Below, piece after piece: positions 19,687 to 28,427 of a stretch of 64,000 nucleotides of DNA. The stretch is from Yersinia entomophaga. GTDB lineage: Bacteria; Pseudomonadota; Gammaproteobacteria; Enterobacterales; Enterobacteriaceae. Each line of letters starts with the position of its first letter. Within the stretch, counting starts at the first letter, position 1. Location of the stretch: positions 3,408,074-3,472,073 of the forward strand of contig NZ_CP010029.1 in assembly GCF_001656035.1 (NCBI RefSeq), read 5' to 3'. The notes below the pieces were generated by a model. The model was not told the DNA's origin, did no database searches, and saw only the letters and a list, made by a program, of their open reading frames with translations. The position numbers were made by a program, and so were the translations under genes.

Positions 19687-20562
19687 ATGAGTTTTCCGCA
19701 TCTTCCCTCATCTGATCATGACTATAGCCATGACCATGAAGAAAATACCGGTGAAAATGAGCTGGAGAAGCTATTAAAACTGGCGGCAAGTGAGTCTATT
19801 CACCGACCGGCCTTTTTCCGTGCCTTACTCGATGCCACCGTTTTGGTATTGGGCGATTCCGGGCAGGAAAGTCAGGACGGTGAAATGACTTTCTCCGCCG
19901 GTAATGGGGTGAATATTCTGCATTGGGAAAAACAGGGCGGCGAATTGACCATTCCTTTTTTTTCTTCGCTGGAAACTTTGCAGCAAGCGATCAGTCAATC
20001 TGAAGGCGAAAAAGAGCAGCCTTTTGTGGCGATGCCGGTACGCGTGCTGTTTGAAATGACGCAGGGAGCCAGCCTGTTTTTGAACCCGAAAACTGAATAT
20101 GGCAAAGAATTCTATCCGGAAGAAGTGGCTATGCTATTGGCCAACGGTGGTGTAGCTAAACCAACGGAAATGGTGGTGGATAAAGAAACGCAGATTCTGC
20201 TTGGACAACCAGAAGAATATCCGTCGGTGATTGTTGATGCGTTAACCAAACTATTCAGCCAGCGCAAGCCGGTGCGCCGAGCATTTCTGGCGTTAATGCA
20301 TGATAAAAGCGTGGATGAGAAACCGAATTTGCTGATCGGGCTGGAAGTGGATGGTTCAGAAGAAGAAATTGAAATTCTGATTCAGGAAGCCGGTCATATT
20401 GCCAGCGAGCACGCGCCAGACGATAGCCCGGTTGATTTTTGCGTGGTATCGGAAAAAGAACGAGGCGTTAGCCATTATTTGACTACGCATACGCAGCCTT
20501 TCTACCAACGGAAATGGGGCAGTTGGCTGCGAAATAGCATTCCTTCATCAGGGCAGGCGTAA
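19687..20562 (+). CDS. sseB: SseB, enhanced serine sensitivity protein
   Basis: A 291-residue protein (E. coli 258). The start is set at 19687 because TTGGAG lies upstream; an ATG at 19682 is followed two codons later by a stop. The first 25 residues are rich in His, Asp and Glu (SSDHDYSHDHEEN) and are longer than in E. coli. The core EKLLKLAASESIHRPAFFRALLD and NLLIGLEVDG match the family. Overexpression in E. coli raises rhodanese-like activity and serine sensitivity; the exact role is unknown. Confidence 0.92.
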   Translation: MSFPHLPSSDHDYSHDHEENTGENELEKLLKLAASESIHRPAFFRALLDATVLVLGDSGQESQDGEMTFSAGNGVNILHWEKQGGELTIPFFSSLETLQQAISQSEGEKEQPFVAMPVRVLFEMTQGASLFLNPKTEYGKEFYPEEVAMLLANGGVAKPTEMVVDKETQILLGQPEEYPSVIVDALTKLFSQRKPVRRAFLALMHDKSVDEKPNLLIGLEVDGSEEEIEILIQEAGHIASEHAPDDSPVDFCVVSEKERGVSHYLTTHTQPFYQRKWGSWLRNSIPSSGQA

Positions 20563-20570
20563 TTTATACT

Positions 20571-20603
20571 GGACGGAAGCCGCTGAGTTTCCGTCCTATT
20601 CTT
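20571..20603 (+). terminator. Terminator of sseB
   Basis: GGACGGAA pairs with TTCCGTCC across a 10-base loop, followed by the T-rich TATTCTTC, 9 bp after the sseB stop. Confidence 0.65.
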
Positions 20604-20764
20604 CGTATTTATCATTACTTCGAAACGATTTCTTCAACTTTTCCTTCACTCTTTGTCCTCAAGTGACTAAATCCCGTAAACATCCCTTTCCTTTTTTAAC
20701 TTTAATAAGATAATAGCGCCTATGTGCGATGGCTTATTCGCTCTCTCAGCCAGGGAAAAACAGA

Positions 20765-23700
20765 ATGAATCCATACCCTAAGAAGGTATTTCAGTCAGGC
20801 AAGAAAATTTGTCAGGGAATGATGTTGGCCGGCGCGGTATTACTGATGGCGGCCTGTGATGAGGGCGATAAAACATCCGCCGTCGCCAATGCCAAACAGA
20901 CTAACGCGGCTGCCGTTGTACCCGCTGCCGCCAAAAAAACCGATGCCGCCTCGCTGGCGGAAATGGCCAAGCGTTTTGCCGGTAAGCCTTTGACACTGCT
21001 TGATGCTTCAGAGCTTCAGCTAGACGGTGCCAGCGGAATGGTATTGACCTTCTCCGTTCCTCTCGATCCCAATCAGGATTTTGGTGCGCAGGTGCATTTG
21101 GTCGATACCCAAAGCGGGAAAATCGACGGTGCCTGGGAGCTGTCAGACAATCTGACCGAGTTGCGTTTACGGCATTTACTGCCGGAACGTAAACTGCTGC
21201 TAACGCTGGACGCTGGCCTAAAAGGCATTAGCGGCCAAACGTTAACCGTACCGGAACCGCAAAAAATCACCACTCGTAGCATTAAACCGAGCGTAGGTTT
21301 TGCCAGCAAAGGTTCGCTTTTGCCAACCAAATTGGCGCAGGGCTTACCGGTAATGGCGCTGAATGTCGATCACGTTGACGTTAACTTTTTCCGCATCAAA
21401 CCGGCCAATCTGGCTAATTTCATCGCGACCTGGCAGTACCGAAATTCATTCGGTACCTGGGAATCTGATGAACTGCTGAAAATGGCCGATCTGGTGTATA
21501 CCGGCCGTTTCGATCTTAATCCACAGCGTAATACGCGAGAAAAAATCCTGCTGCCGCTAGGAGATATCAAGCCGTTGCAGGAAACCGGCGTTTATCTGGC
21601 GGTGATGCAACAGGCGGGACAGTACAGCTATAGCATCGCGGCCAGCATGTTTACGCTAAGCGACATTGGCGTTTCGGTACATAGCTATCGCGATCGTCTG
21701 GACGTCTTCGCTCAAGGGTTAGAGGGGGGGGCCGCGCTGAAAGACGTTGCCCTACAGCTATTGGATGAAAAAGGGCAGGTGCTGGCAGAAGGGAAAACCG
21801 ATGCTCAGGGCCACGCCCAGTTAGAAAAAAATGCCAAAGGGAAACTGCTACTGGCGAGCAAAGATGGGCAAACCAGCCTGATCGATTTGGTGGCTCCGGC
21901 GCTGGATCTGGCCGAATTTGAAATCGCTGGGCCGGAAGGTTATCAAAAACAATTCTTTGCCTTTGGTCCGCGCGATCTTTACCGACCGGGTGAAACCTTG
22001 ATTGTTAACGGTTTACTGCGGGATGCCGACGGGAAGCCTCTCGCCGCTCAGCCAGTTAAAGTCGACATCGTCAAGCCGGATAATCAGGTGGCCCGCAGCT
22101 TTGTCTGGCAGCCACAGGACGGCTTATACCAATACCAATATGCGATTCCGGATAGTGCGCTGACCGGGGATTGGGCGCTGCGCTTTGATTTGGGCGACAA
22201 CCAGCCGCGTTTATATAAATTCAAAGTGGAAGATTTCCTGCCGGAACGCATGGCGCTGGATATTTCCACCAGTAAACAGCCGTTGAGCACCGATGCCGCG
22301 TTGGCCTTTGACGTGACCGGCCGTTATCTGTACGGCGCACCGGCGGCGGATAACCGTTTGCAAGGACAGGCATTTTTGCGTCCGCAGCGAGAGGCGCTAA
22401 CCGCACTGCCCGGCTTTGAATTTGGTTCAGTGGCGGAAGAGAATCTTTCCCGAACTTTGGATGAATTTGATACCGCATTGGATAAAAACGGCGAACTGGC
22501 CGTGCAAATCGATAACAGTTGGAGCGGCGTTAAATCTCCGGTGAAAGTGATTTTACAGGCGAGTTTGCTGGAATCCGGCGGTCGTCCGGTAACCCGTCGC
22601 GCTGAGCAGGCTATTTGGCCTGCAAAAGAATTGGCGGGGATTCGTCCATTATTCAGCAAGCGAAACGTTTATGACTATGTTTCCGATAAATATCGTTCGC
22701 AAGCGATGGTGGATGTCGATAGTCAGGCCGAGTTTGAGGTGGTTTATGCCAACGCAGCCGGAGAGAAACTGGCGGCAAAAGGCCTGAAAGTTCGTTTGAT
22801 CCGTGAACGCCGTGATTACTACTGGCAGTGGTCGGAAAGCGACGGCTGGATGTCGCAATACGATAAAAAAGACCTGATGCTGGACGAAAAAAATCTTGAT
22901 ATCGCCGCAGGCAGCAGCGGCAAAGTCAGCTTCCCGGTGGAGTGGGGGGCTTATCGGGTTGAAGTGAGCAATAGCCACAACGATTTGGTGAGTAGCACTC
23001 GTTTCTGGGCCGGTTACGATTGGCAGGACAATACCGGTGGCAGCGGCTCGGTGCGTCCGGATCAGGTAAAACTGAAGCTGGATAAACCGGCTTATCGTCC
23101 GGGTGAAAAAGTGAAATTACATGTGGAAGCGCCAGCGGCCGGTACCGGTTATTTGCTGGTGGAGTCCAGCGACGGCCCACTGTGGTGGCAGGAAGTTGCG
23201 GTGCCAGTCGGCGGTGCTGACGTTGAGGTGCCATTGAATAAGGATTGGAACCGACATGATTTGTATCTGAGCGCCACGGTTATTCGTCCGGGTGATAAAA
23301 CGGTGCAATCCACGCCTAAACGTGCGGTAGGTATTCTGCATCTGCCTTTGGCAGATGAAGGGCGCAAGCTAGGTCTGACGCTGGATGCACCGGCGCGGAT
23401 GCGTCCGAATGAGACACTGACGGTCAAAGTCAAAGCTAACCCAATAGACGGTAAGCTGCCGAAGAAAGTGCAGGTGCTGTTGTCCGCCGTGGATAGCGGA
23501 ATTCTCAGCATTACTGATTTTGCGACGCCAGATCCTTACGATGCTTTCTTTGGGCGTAAACGTTATAGCGTCGATCAATATGATGTATACGGCCAATTGA
23601 TTGAAGGTCAGGGGCGTTTGGGTAGCCTGCGTTTTGGTGGGGACGGCGATGAGGAAGACGCTCTGTCTCGCGGCGGTAAAAAACCGATAACCGAAGTGAC

Positions 23701-25777
23701 CATTGTGGCTCAGCAGGCGCAGCCGGTGACGCTGAATGAACAAGGTGAAGGCTCTATTCAGTTAGCTATTCCGGATTTCAACGGCGAATTGCGTTTGATG
23801 GCTCAGGCATGGAGCGATGAAGATTTTGGTAAAGCCGAAAGTAAAGTGATCGTTGCCGCACCGCTGATCGCGCAGTTAGCCGCGCCGCGCTTCCTGGCGG
23901 GTGGAGACCATACCGAACTGGCGCTGGACTTAAGCAACCTGTCCGGTCATCCACAAAATTTACAGGTGAAACTCAGCGCCACTGGTCTGATCGCGTTAAA
24001 CGGCGCAGGGGAACAGCAGCTTTCTCTGGCCAACGGCGAACGTAAAACTCTGCTGATTCCGGTGCAGGCTCTGAACGGTTTCGGTCAGGGGGATATTGGT
24101 TTGGTTATCAGCGGCGTTGCCCTGCCAAATGAAAATCTACCGGATTATCAACATCACTGGAAAATTGGCGTGCGACCGGCTTATCCGGCACAGACTCGCC
24201 ATTTCGCCAATATTCTGCACAGCGGCGAAAGCTGGATACTACCGCCAGAGGCCACTGAAGGTCTGGAACAAGATACCCTTGAAGGCCAGTTGTTGTTAAC
24301 CAGCCGACCGCCGTTAAACGTGGCGCGCTACATCAGCGAGCTGTATGCCTACCCTTATGGCTGTCTGGAGCAAACCGTTAGCGGCCTGTATCCGTCGCTG
24401 TACAGCAATTATGCCCAGTTAACTTCCATTGGCATTAAAGCCGATAGCGATGAAAAACGCCGTAAATCCATCGATACCGGCATCGAACATCTGCTGAGTA
24501 TGCAAAAGGATAACGGTGGATTTGCGCTGTGGGACAAACAGGGTTGGGAAGAACATTGGCTGACGGCCTATGCCACCGATTTCCTGTTCCGAGCTAGCCA
24601 GCAGGGTTACAGCGTGCCAGCCAGCGCGCTGACGGCGGCCAATAATCGTTTACTGCGTTATTTGCAGGATCCAAGCCAAATTGAGATGCGCTACAGCTCC
24701 AATGATCTGCATTCACGCTTTGCGGTACAAGCTTACGCTGGGCTGGTTTTAGCTTCGCAGCAGAAAGCGCCTCTGGGTGCGCTACGTCAGTTGGCCAACC
24801 GCAGTAAAGACGCCCGCACCGGCTTACCATTGGTGCAATTGGGTATCGCGCTGAAAATGATGGGTGATATGCCTCGAGCCGAAGTCCTGCTGACGCAGGG
24901 GATGACGACGACACGCGCTAAAACCGATTATTGGTTGGGAGATTACGGCAGTGAAATTCGTGACAATGCTTTGATTCTCTCATTGTTAACGGAAAACAAC
25001 CTATTGCCGCAGCAGCGTGATAGCCGGTTGCTGTCGTTGTCTGAGCAACTCACTGGAAAGCGTTATTTATCGACGCAGGAAAGCAACGCGGTATATCTGG
25101 CCGGACGCACTTTAATTAGCGCCAATGAAACGCCGTGGCAGATCGCTTTCGCGACAAATCACGCGGAAGGGGCGGCAGAAACTCATGACAAACCGCTTAG
25201 CCAGAATTGGTCTGCTAAGCAGCTGACCGAAGGTTTGGCGCTACAGAATCCGGGGAGCGCGGCAGTTTATAGCCGATTAGATTTAGTAGGTTATCCGCAG
25301 ATGGCACCAACGCCTTCTAACAATAATCTAAGTATCACACGTACTTATCTGGATATGAACGGTCATCCGGTGGAATTGGATCAGGTTAAAAGCGGCCAGT
25401 TAATCGTGGTTTACCTGAGAGTGGGCGCTAACCAACGGGTGCCTGATGCGCTGGTGGTCGATTTACTGCCTGCCGGGTTGGAACTGGAAAACCAGAATCT
25501 GGGTGACAGCAGCGCCAGCTTGGGGGAAAGCGCCAGCGGGTTGCCGGAGCTACAGATGAATATGCAGCAGGCGACCATTAAACATCAGGAATTCCGTGAC
25601 GATCGCTATGTTGCAGCCGTTGATGTCGATGGCTACAACTTCACCACGCTGCTGTATCTGGCCAGAGCGGTCACACCGGGTACCTACCTGATTCCACCGC
25701 CGCAGGTGGAATCCATGTACGTACCGGAATGGCGTGCTGTGGGTTCAACGCCAACGCAGCTACGCGTACTGAAATAA
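20765..25777 (+). CDS. yfhM: YfhM, bacterial alpha-2-macroglobulin lipoprotein
   Basis: A 1670-residue protein. The start is set at 20765 (MNPYPKKVFQSGKK), giving a lipoprotein signal that ends LLMAAC with the lipidated Cys31 followed by Asp, an inner-membrane retention signal in E. coli. The thioester motif CLEQ is at Cys1200-Gln1203 (YPYGCLEQTVSG). Family proteins trap proteases in the periplasm: bait cleavage exposes the thioester, which covalently captures the attacker. The gene is 57 bp upstream of pbpC, the usual partner, implying combined defence and repair of the cell wall. Confidence 0.95.
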   Translation: MNPYPKKVFQSGKKICQGMMLAGAVLLMAACDEGDKTSAVANAKQTNAAAVVPAAAKKTDAASLAEMAKRFAGKPLTLLDASELQLDGASGMVLTFSVPLDPNQDFGAQVHLVDTQSGKIDGAWELSDNLTELRLRHLLPERKLLLTLDAGLKGISGQTLTVPEPQKITTRSIKPSVGFASKGSLLPTKLAQGLPVMALNVDHVDVNFFRIKPANLANFIATWQYRNSFGTWESDELLKMADLVYTGRFDLNPQRNTREKILLPLGDIKPLQETGVYLAVMQQAGQYSYSIAASMFTLSDIGVSVHSYRDRLDVFAQGLEGGAALKDVALQLLDEKGQVLAEGKTDAQGHAQLEKNAKGKLLLASKDGQTSLIDLVAPALDLAEFEIAGPEGYQKQFFAFGPRDLYRPGETLIVNGLLRDADGKPLAAQPVKVDIVKPDNQVARSFVWQPQDGLYQYQYAIPDSALTGDWALRFDLGDNQPRLYKFKVEDFLPERMALDISTSKQPLSTDAALAFDVTGRYLYGAPAADNRLQGQAFLRPQREALTALPGFEFGSVAEENLSRTLDEFDTALDKNGELAVQIDNSWSGVKSPVKVILQASLLESGGRPVTRRAEQAIWPAKELAGIRPLFSKRNVYDYVSDKYRSQAMVDVDSQAEFEVVYANAAGEKLAAKGLKVRLIRERRDYYWQWSESDGWMSQYDKKDLMLDEKNLDIAAGSSGKVSFPVEWGAYRVEVSNSHNDLVSSTRFWAGYDWQDNTGGSGSVRPDQVKLKLDKPAYRPGEKVKLHVEAPAAGTGYLLVESSDGPLWWQEVAVPVGGADVEVPLNKDWNRHDLYLSATVIRPGDKTVQSTPKRAVGILHLPLADEGRKLGLTLDAPARMRPNETLTVKVKANPIDGKLPKKVQVLLSAVDSGILSITDFATPDPYDAFFGRKRYSVDQYDVYGQLIEGQGRLGSLRFGGDGDEEDALSRGGKKPITEVTIVAQQAQPVTLNEQGEGSIQLAIPDFNGELRLMAQAWSDEDFGKAESKVIVAAPLIAQLAAPRFLAGGDHTELALDLSNLSGHPQNLQVKLSATGLIALNGAGEQQLSLANGERKTLLIPVQALNGFGQGDIGLVISGVALPNENLPDYQHHWKIGVRPAYPAQTRHFANILHSGESWILPPEATEGLEQDTLEGQLLLTSRPPLNVARYISELYAYPYGCLEQTVSGLYPSLYSNYAQLTSIGIKADSDEKRRKSIDTGIEHLLSMQKDNGGFALWDKQGWEEHWLTAYATDFLFRASQQGYSVPASALTAANNRLLRYLQDPSQIEMRYSSNDLHSRFAVQAYAGLVLASQQKAPLGALRQLANRSKDARTGLPLVQLGIALKMMGDMPRAEVLLTQGMTTTRAKTDYWLGDYGSEIRDNALILSLLTENNLLPQQRDSRLLSLSEQLTGKRYLSTQESNAVYLAGRTLISANETPWQIAFATNHAEGAAETHDKPLSQNWSAKQLTEGLALQNPGSAAVYSRLDLVGYPQMAPTPSNNNLSITRTYLDMNGHPVELDQVKSGQLIVVYLRVGANQRVPDALVVDLLPAGLELENQNLGDSSASLGESASGLPELQMNMQQATIKHQEFRDDRYVAAVDVDGYNFTTLLYLARAVTPGTYLIPPPQVESMYVPEWRAVGSTPTQLRVLK

Positions 25778-25834
25778 ACTTTCTGGCCTCTTTGTTGCGG
25801 ATTATCTGTGCAAAGGGGCCGAAATCATCGCCTG

Positions 25835-28168
25835 ATGACTCGTTTTTTCCGCTCTCGCCGCCGTTTCTGGCTTGCTTTGCTGTTTATCTCGCTGCTGCTG
25901 CCGGCGGCTATCTGGCTGGCTGATAGAGCCTGGCCGCTGCCTCTAACTGATGTACAAATGGCACGGATTGTGGTGGCGGAAGATGGCTCTCCCCTATGGC
26001 GTTTTGCAGATGATGACGGCGTCTGGCGCTATCCGGTCAGTATCAAACAGGTTTCTCCGTATTATTTGCAAGCGTTGCTAACCTATGAAGATCGCTGGTT
26101 CTATCATCATCCCGGTGTTAATCCATTATCTCTGGCGCGTGCGGCCTGGCAGGATCTCCGTGCGGGGAAAATACTCTCCGGCGGCAGTACGCTTTCCATG
26201 CAGGTTGCGCGCCTGATCGATCCACATCCTCGCACTTTAGGTGGAAAACTGCGTCAGGTCTGGCGCACCTTTCAGTTGGAATGGCATCTGTCCAAAGACC
26301 AGATTTTGGAGATTTACCTGAACCGCGCGCCTTTTGGCGGGACATTGCAGGGCATCGGTGCCGCCAGTTGGACTTATTTAGGCAAAGCGCCGGACAACTT
26401 GACCCAAGGGGAAGCGGCTTTGCTGGCGGTACTGCCGCAGGCACCGAGCCATTTGCGGCCCGATCGTTACCCTTTACGTGCCAAAGCGGCGCGAGACAAA
26501 GTATTAACCCGATTGGCGCAGTACGGCGTCTGGCCTACGAGTCAGGTGACTGAAATTCAACAGGAAGATATCTGGCTGGCTCCTCGTCAGGTGCCGCAAC
26601 TGGCACCTCTGCTGGCTCGCCGTCTGACTCTCGGTAACCAGCGCGAACTTATTCAAACAACGCTGGACGCCGGTTTGCAGCGCCAACTGGAAGATATGGC
26701 CGCCGGCTGGCGGCACCAGTTGCCGGAGAAAACCTCTCTCGGTGTGCTAGTAGTAGACCACACAACCATGGAAGTGAAGGCTTACATCGCCTCGGTTGAT
26801 TTCGGTGATGACAGTCGTTTCGGCCATGTTGATACCATCAGCGCGTGGCGTTCACCTGGCTCGACGCTCAAGCCCTTTTTATATGCGATGGCATTAGATG
26901 ATGGCCTCATTCACGGCGAATCCTTGTTACAGGACGTTCCGCGTCGGTTTGGCAATTATCGTCCGGGGAATTTTGATACCGGTTTTCACGGGCCTGTGAG
27001 TGCTAGCGATGCATTAGTACGTTCGCTGAATCTGCCCGCGGTACAACTCTTGGAGGCTTATGGCTCCAAACGTTTTGCCGCCAATTTGCGCAATGCCGGC
27101 CTGATATTACGTTTTCCTCTGCACAGCGAACCTAATCTGGCGCTGATATTAGGCGGAACCGGCGCACGTTTAGATCAATTGGTTACCGCTTTTAGCGCCT
27201 TTGGGCGTGGAGGGATGGCCGGACAGCTACGTTTCGAGCCGAAGCAACCGTTGCTTCAGCGGCGGCTATTTTCCCCCGGCGCGGCGTGGATTGTACGACG
27301 GATTATGGCGGGAGAAGGGAGGCCGGTGCCCGACGATATTTTACCTGCGGTTGTGCCTTTGGCATGGAAAACCGGCACCAGTTATGGTTATCGGGACGCA
27401 TGGGCGATTGGCCTGAACGCCCGCTATACGCTGGGCATTTGGGTTGGCAGGCCCGACGGCACGCCGGTTGCAGGGCAATTTGGCTATGCTACTGCGGTAC
27501 CTATTTTGCATCAGGTTAATGGCGTGCTCATGGCGCGCTTGAATCAGGGAAATCGAGCATTACCGATCGACCCGCGGCCTGAATCAGTGAGTCGGGAAGA
27601 GATCTGCTGGCCGGGCGGCCAGCCATTGCCAGCCGGTGACAGTAACTGCCGTCAGCGACGCCAGAGTTGGGTACTGGATGGTACTTTGCCGCCCACACTG
27701 GCGGCTCCCGGACAGGAAAATATCCAAGGTAGCCAGATGAATATATGGCTGAATAAGCAAGGTCAGCGAGTGGCGGCAGATTGCCCGGACGCTACGCCGA
27801 CCCGTTTAACTCTCTGGCCGTTGCCGCTTGAGCCTTGGCTGCCGTGGGCAGAGCGTCGTGCGCAGCGTTTGCCACCGGTAAATGCCACCTGCCCGCCGCT
27901 AGCGGAAAATGACAGTCCTCCACTTTTGATTCTGGGTATTCGGGATGGGGCTGTTGTGCGTCGTTTACCGGGTAAGAACAGTCTGGATTTACGATTGGAA
28001 GCGCAGGGCGGGCAAGGGGAACGCTGGTGGTTCTTGAACGGCGAGCAGGTTGCTACCACTCAAAATCATCAATCATGGCTACAAACGCTGACGGCTCCGG
28101 GGCGTTATCAGCTAAATGTGTTGGATGAAAGCGGGCAAGTCAGCAACGTTGAATTCCGACTGGAGTAA
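25835..28168 (+). CDS. pbpC: Penicillin-binding protein 1C
   Basis: A 777-residue bifunctional PBP (E. coli 770). The start is set at 25835 (MTRFFRSRRRFW). A membrane anchor (10-29) is followed by a GT51 glycosyltransferase with Glu85 in YEDRWFYHHPGV and GGSTLSMQ (116-123). The transpeptidase domain has Ser343-Thr-Leu-Lys346, SLN at 397-399 and KTGT at 512-515. A C-terminal BiPBP_C-type beta domain completes it. The active site is periplasmic. It pairs with yfhM. No terminator was identified in the AT-rich stretch that follows. Confidence 0.96.
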   Translation: MTRFFRSRRRFWLALLFISLLLPAAIWLADRAWPLPLTDVQMARIVVAEDGSPLWRFADDDGVWRYPVSIKQVSPYYLQALLTYEDRWFYHHPGVNPLSLARAAWQDLRAGKILSGGSTLSMQVARLIDPHPRTLGGKLRQVWRTFQLEWHLSKDQILEIYLNRAPFGGTLQGIGAASWTYLGKAPDNLTQGEAALLAVLPQAPSHLRPDRYPLRAKAARDKVLTRLAQYGVWPTSQVTEIQQEDIWLAPRQVPQLAPLLARRLTLGNQRELIQTTLDAGLQRQLEDMAAGWRHQLPEKTSLGVLVVDHTTMEVKAYIASVDFGDDSRFGHVDTISAWRSPGSTLKPFLYAMALDDGLIHGESLLQDVPRRFGNYRPGNFDTGFHGPVSASDALVRSLNLPAVQLLEAYGSKRFAANLRNAGLILRFPLHSEPNLALILGGTGARLDQLVTAFSAFGRGGMAGQLRFEPKQPLLQRRLFSPGAAWIVRRIMAGEGRPVPDDILPAVVPLAWKTGTSYGYRDAWAIGLNARYTLGIWVGRPDGTPVAGQFGYATAVPILHQVNGVLMARLNQGNRALPIDPRPESVSREEICWPGGQPLPAGDSNCRQRRQSWVLDGTLPPTLAAPGQENIQGSQMNIWLNKQGQRVAADCPDATPTRLTLWPLPLEPWLPWAERRAQRLPPVNATCPPLAENDSPPLLILGIRDGAVVRRLPGKNSLDLRLEAQGGQGERWWFLNGEQVATTQNHQSWLQTLTAPGRYQLNVLDESGQVSNVEFRLE

Positions 28169-28341
28169 GAAAGTCCAAATTATCTTAATTAAAAAACGCA
28201 ATGCATATGGAAATACGATGTATTTGTTGTTTTTATATTAAAAAATAGTGTAACCAATAAAATGTTGATTTTATATAATCCCAATTGATTTTTTTTATTA
28301 TTTTTAACCTCGGCTATTGATGATTTTCTTTCAAAGTGAAT

Positions 28342-28371
28342 TTTTTTATTTTTATTTTTATTTTTATTTTT
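28342..28371 (+). repeat. Hexanucleotide tandem repeat (ATTTTT)n, about 5 copies
   Basis: Roughly five copies of TTTTTA-type units run from 28342 to 28371, 57-86 bp upstream of the start of the crystallin-type gene. Simple tract of the kind that changes length by slippage; a 6-bp step would alter promoter spacing without changing frame. Confidence 0.85.
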
Positions 28372-28376
28372 CTTTA

Positions 28377-28404
28377 TCAACAATCAACAATCAACAATCA
28401 ACAA
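28377..28404 (+). repeat. Heptanucleotide tandem repeat (TCAACAA) x4
   Basis: Four exact copies at 28377, 28384, 28391 and 28398, then a degenerate fifth (TCAATAG). The tract ends 23 bp before the start codon of the crystallin-type gene. Copy-number change here would alter the 5' leader by 7 bp steps. Confidence 0.95.
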
Positions 28405-28427
28405 TCAATAGCAATATTGGAGTTTTG

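Noticed and set aside
28317..28427. Longer N-terminus for the crystallin protein, running through the tandem repeats
   Set aside because: It would encode a low-complexity Phe/Tyr stretch ahead of a normal signal peptide; the ATG at 28428 has a good ribosome-binding site. Kept only as an alternative in the repeat finding.
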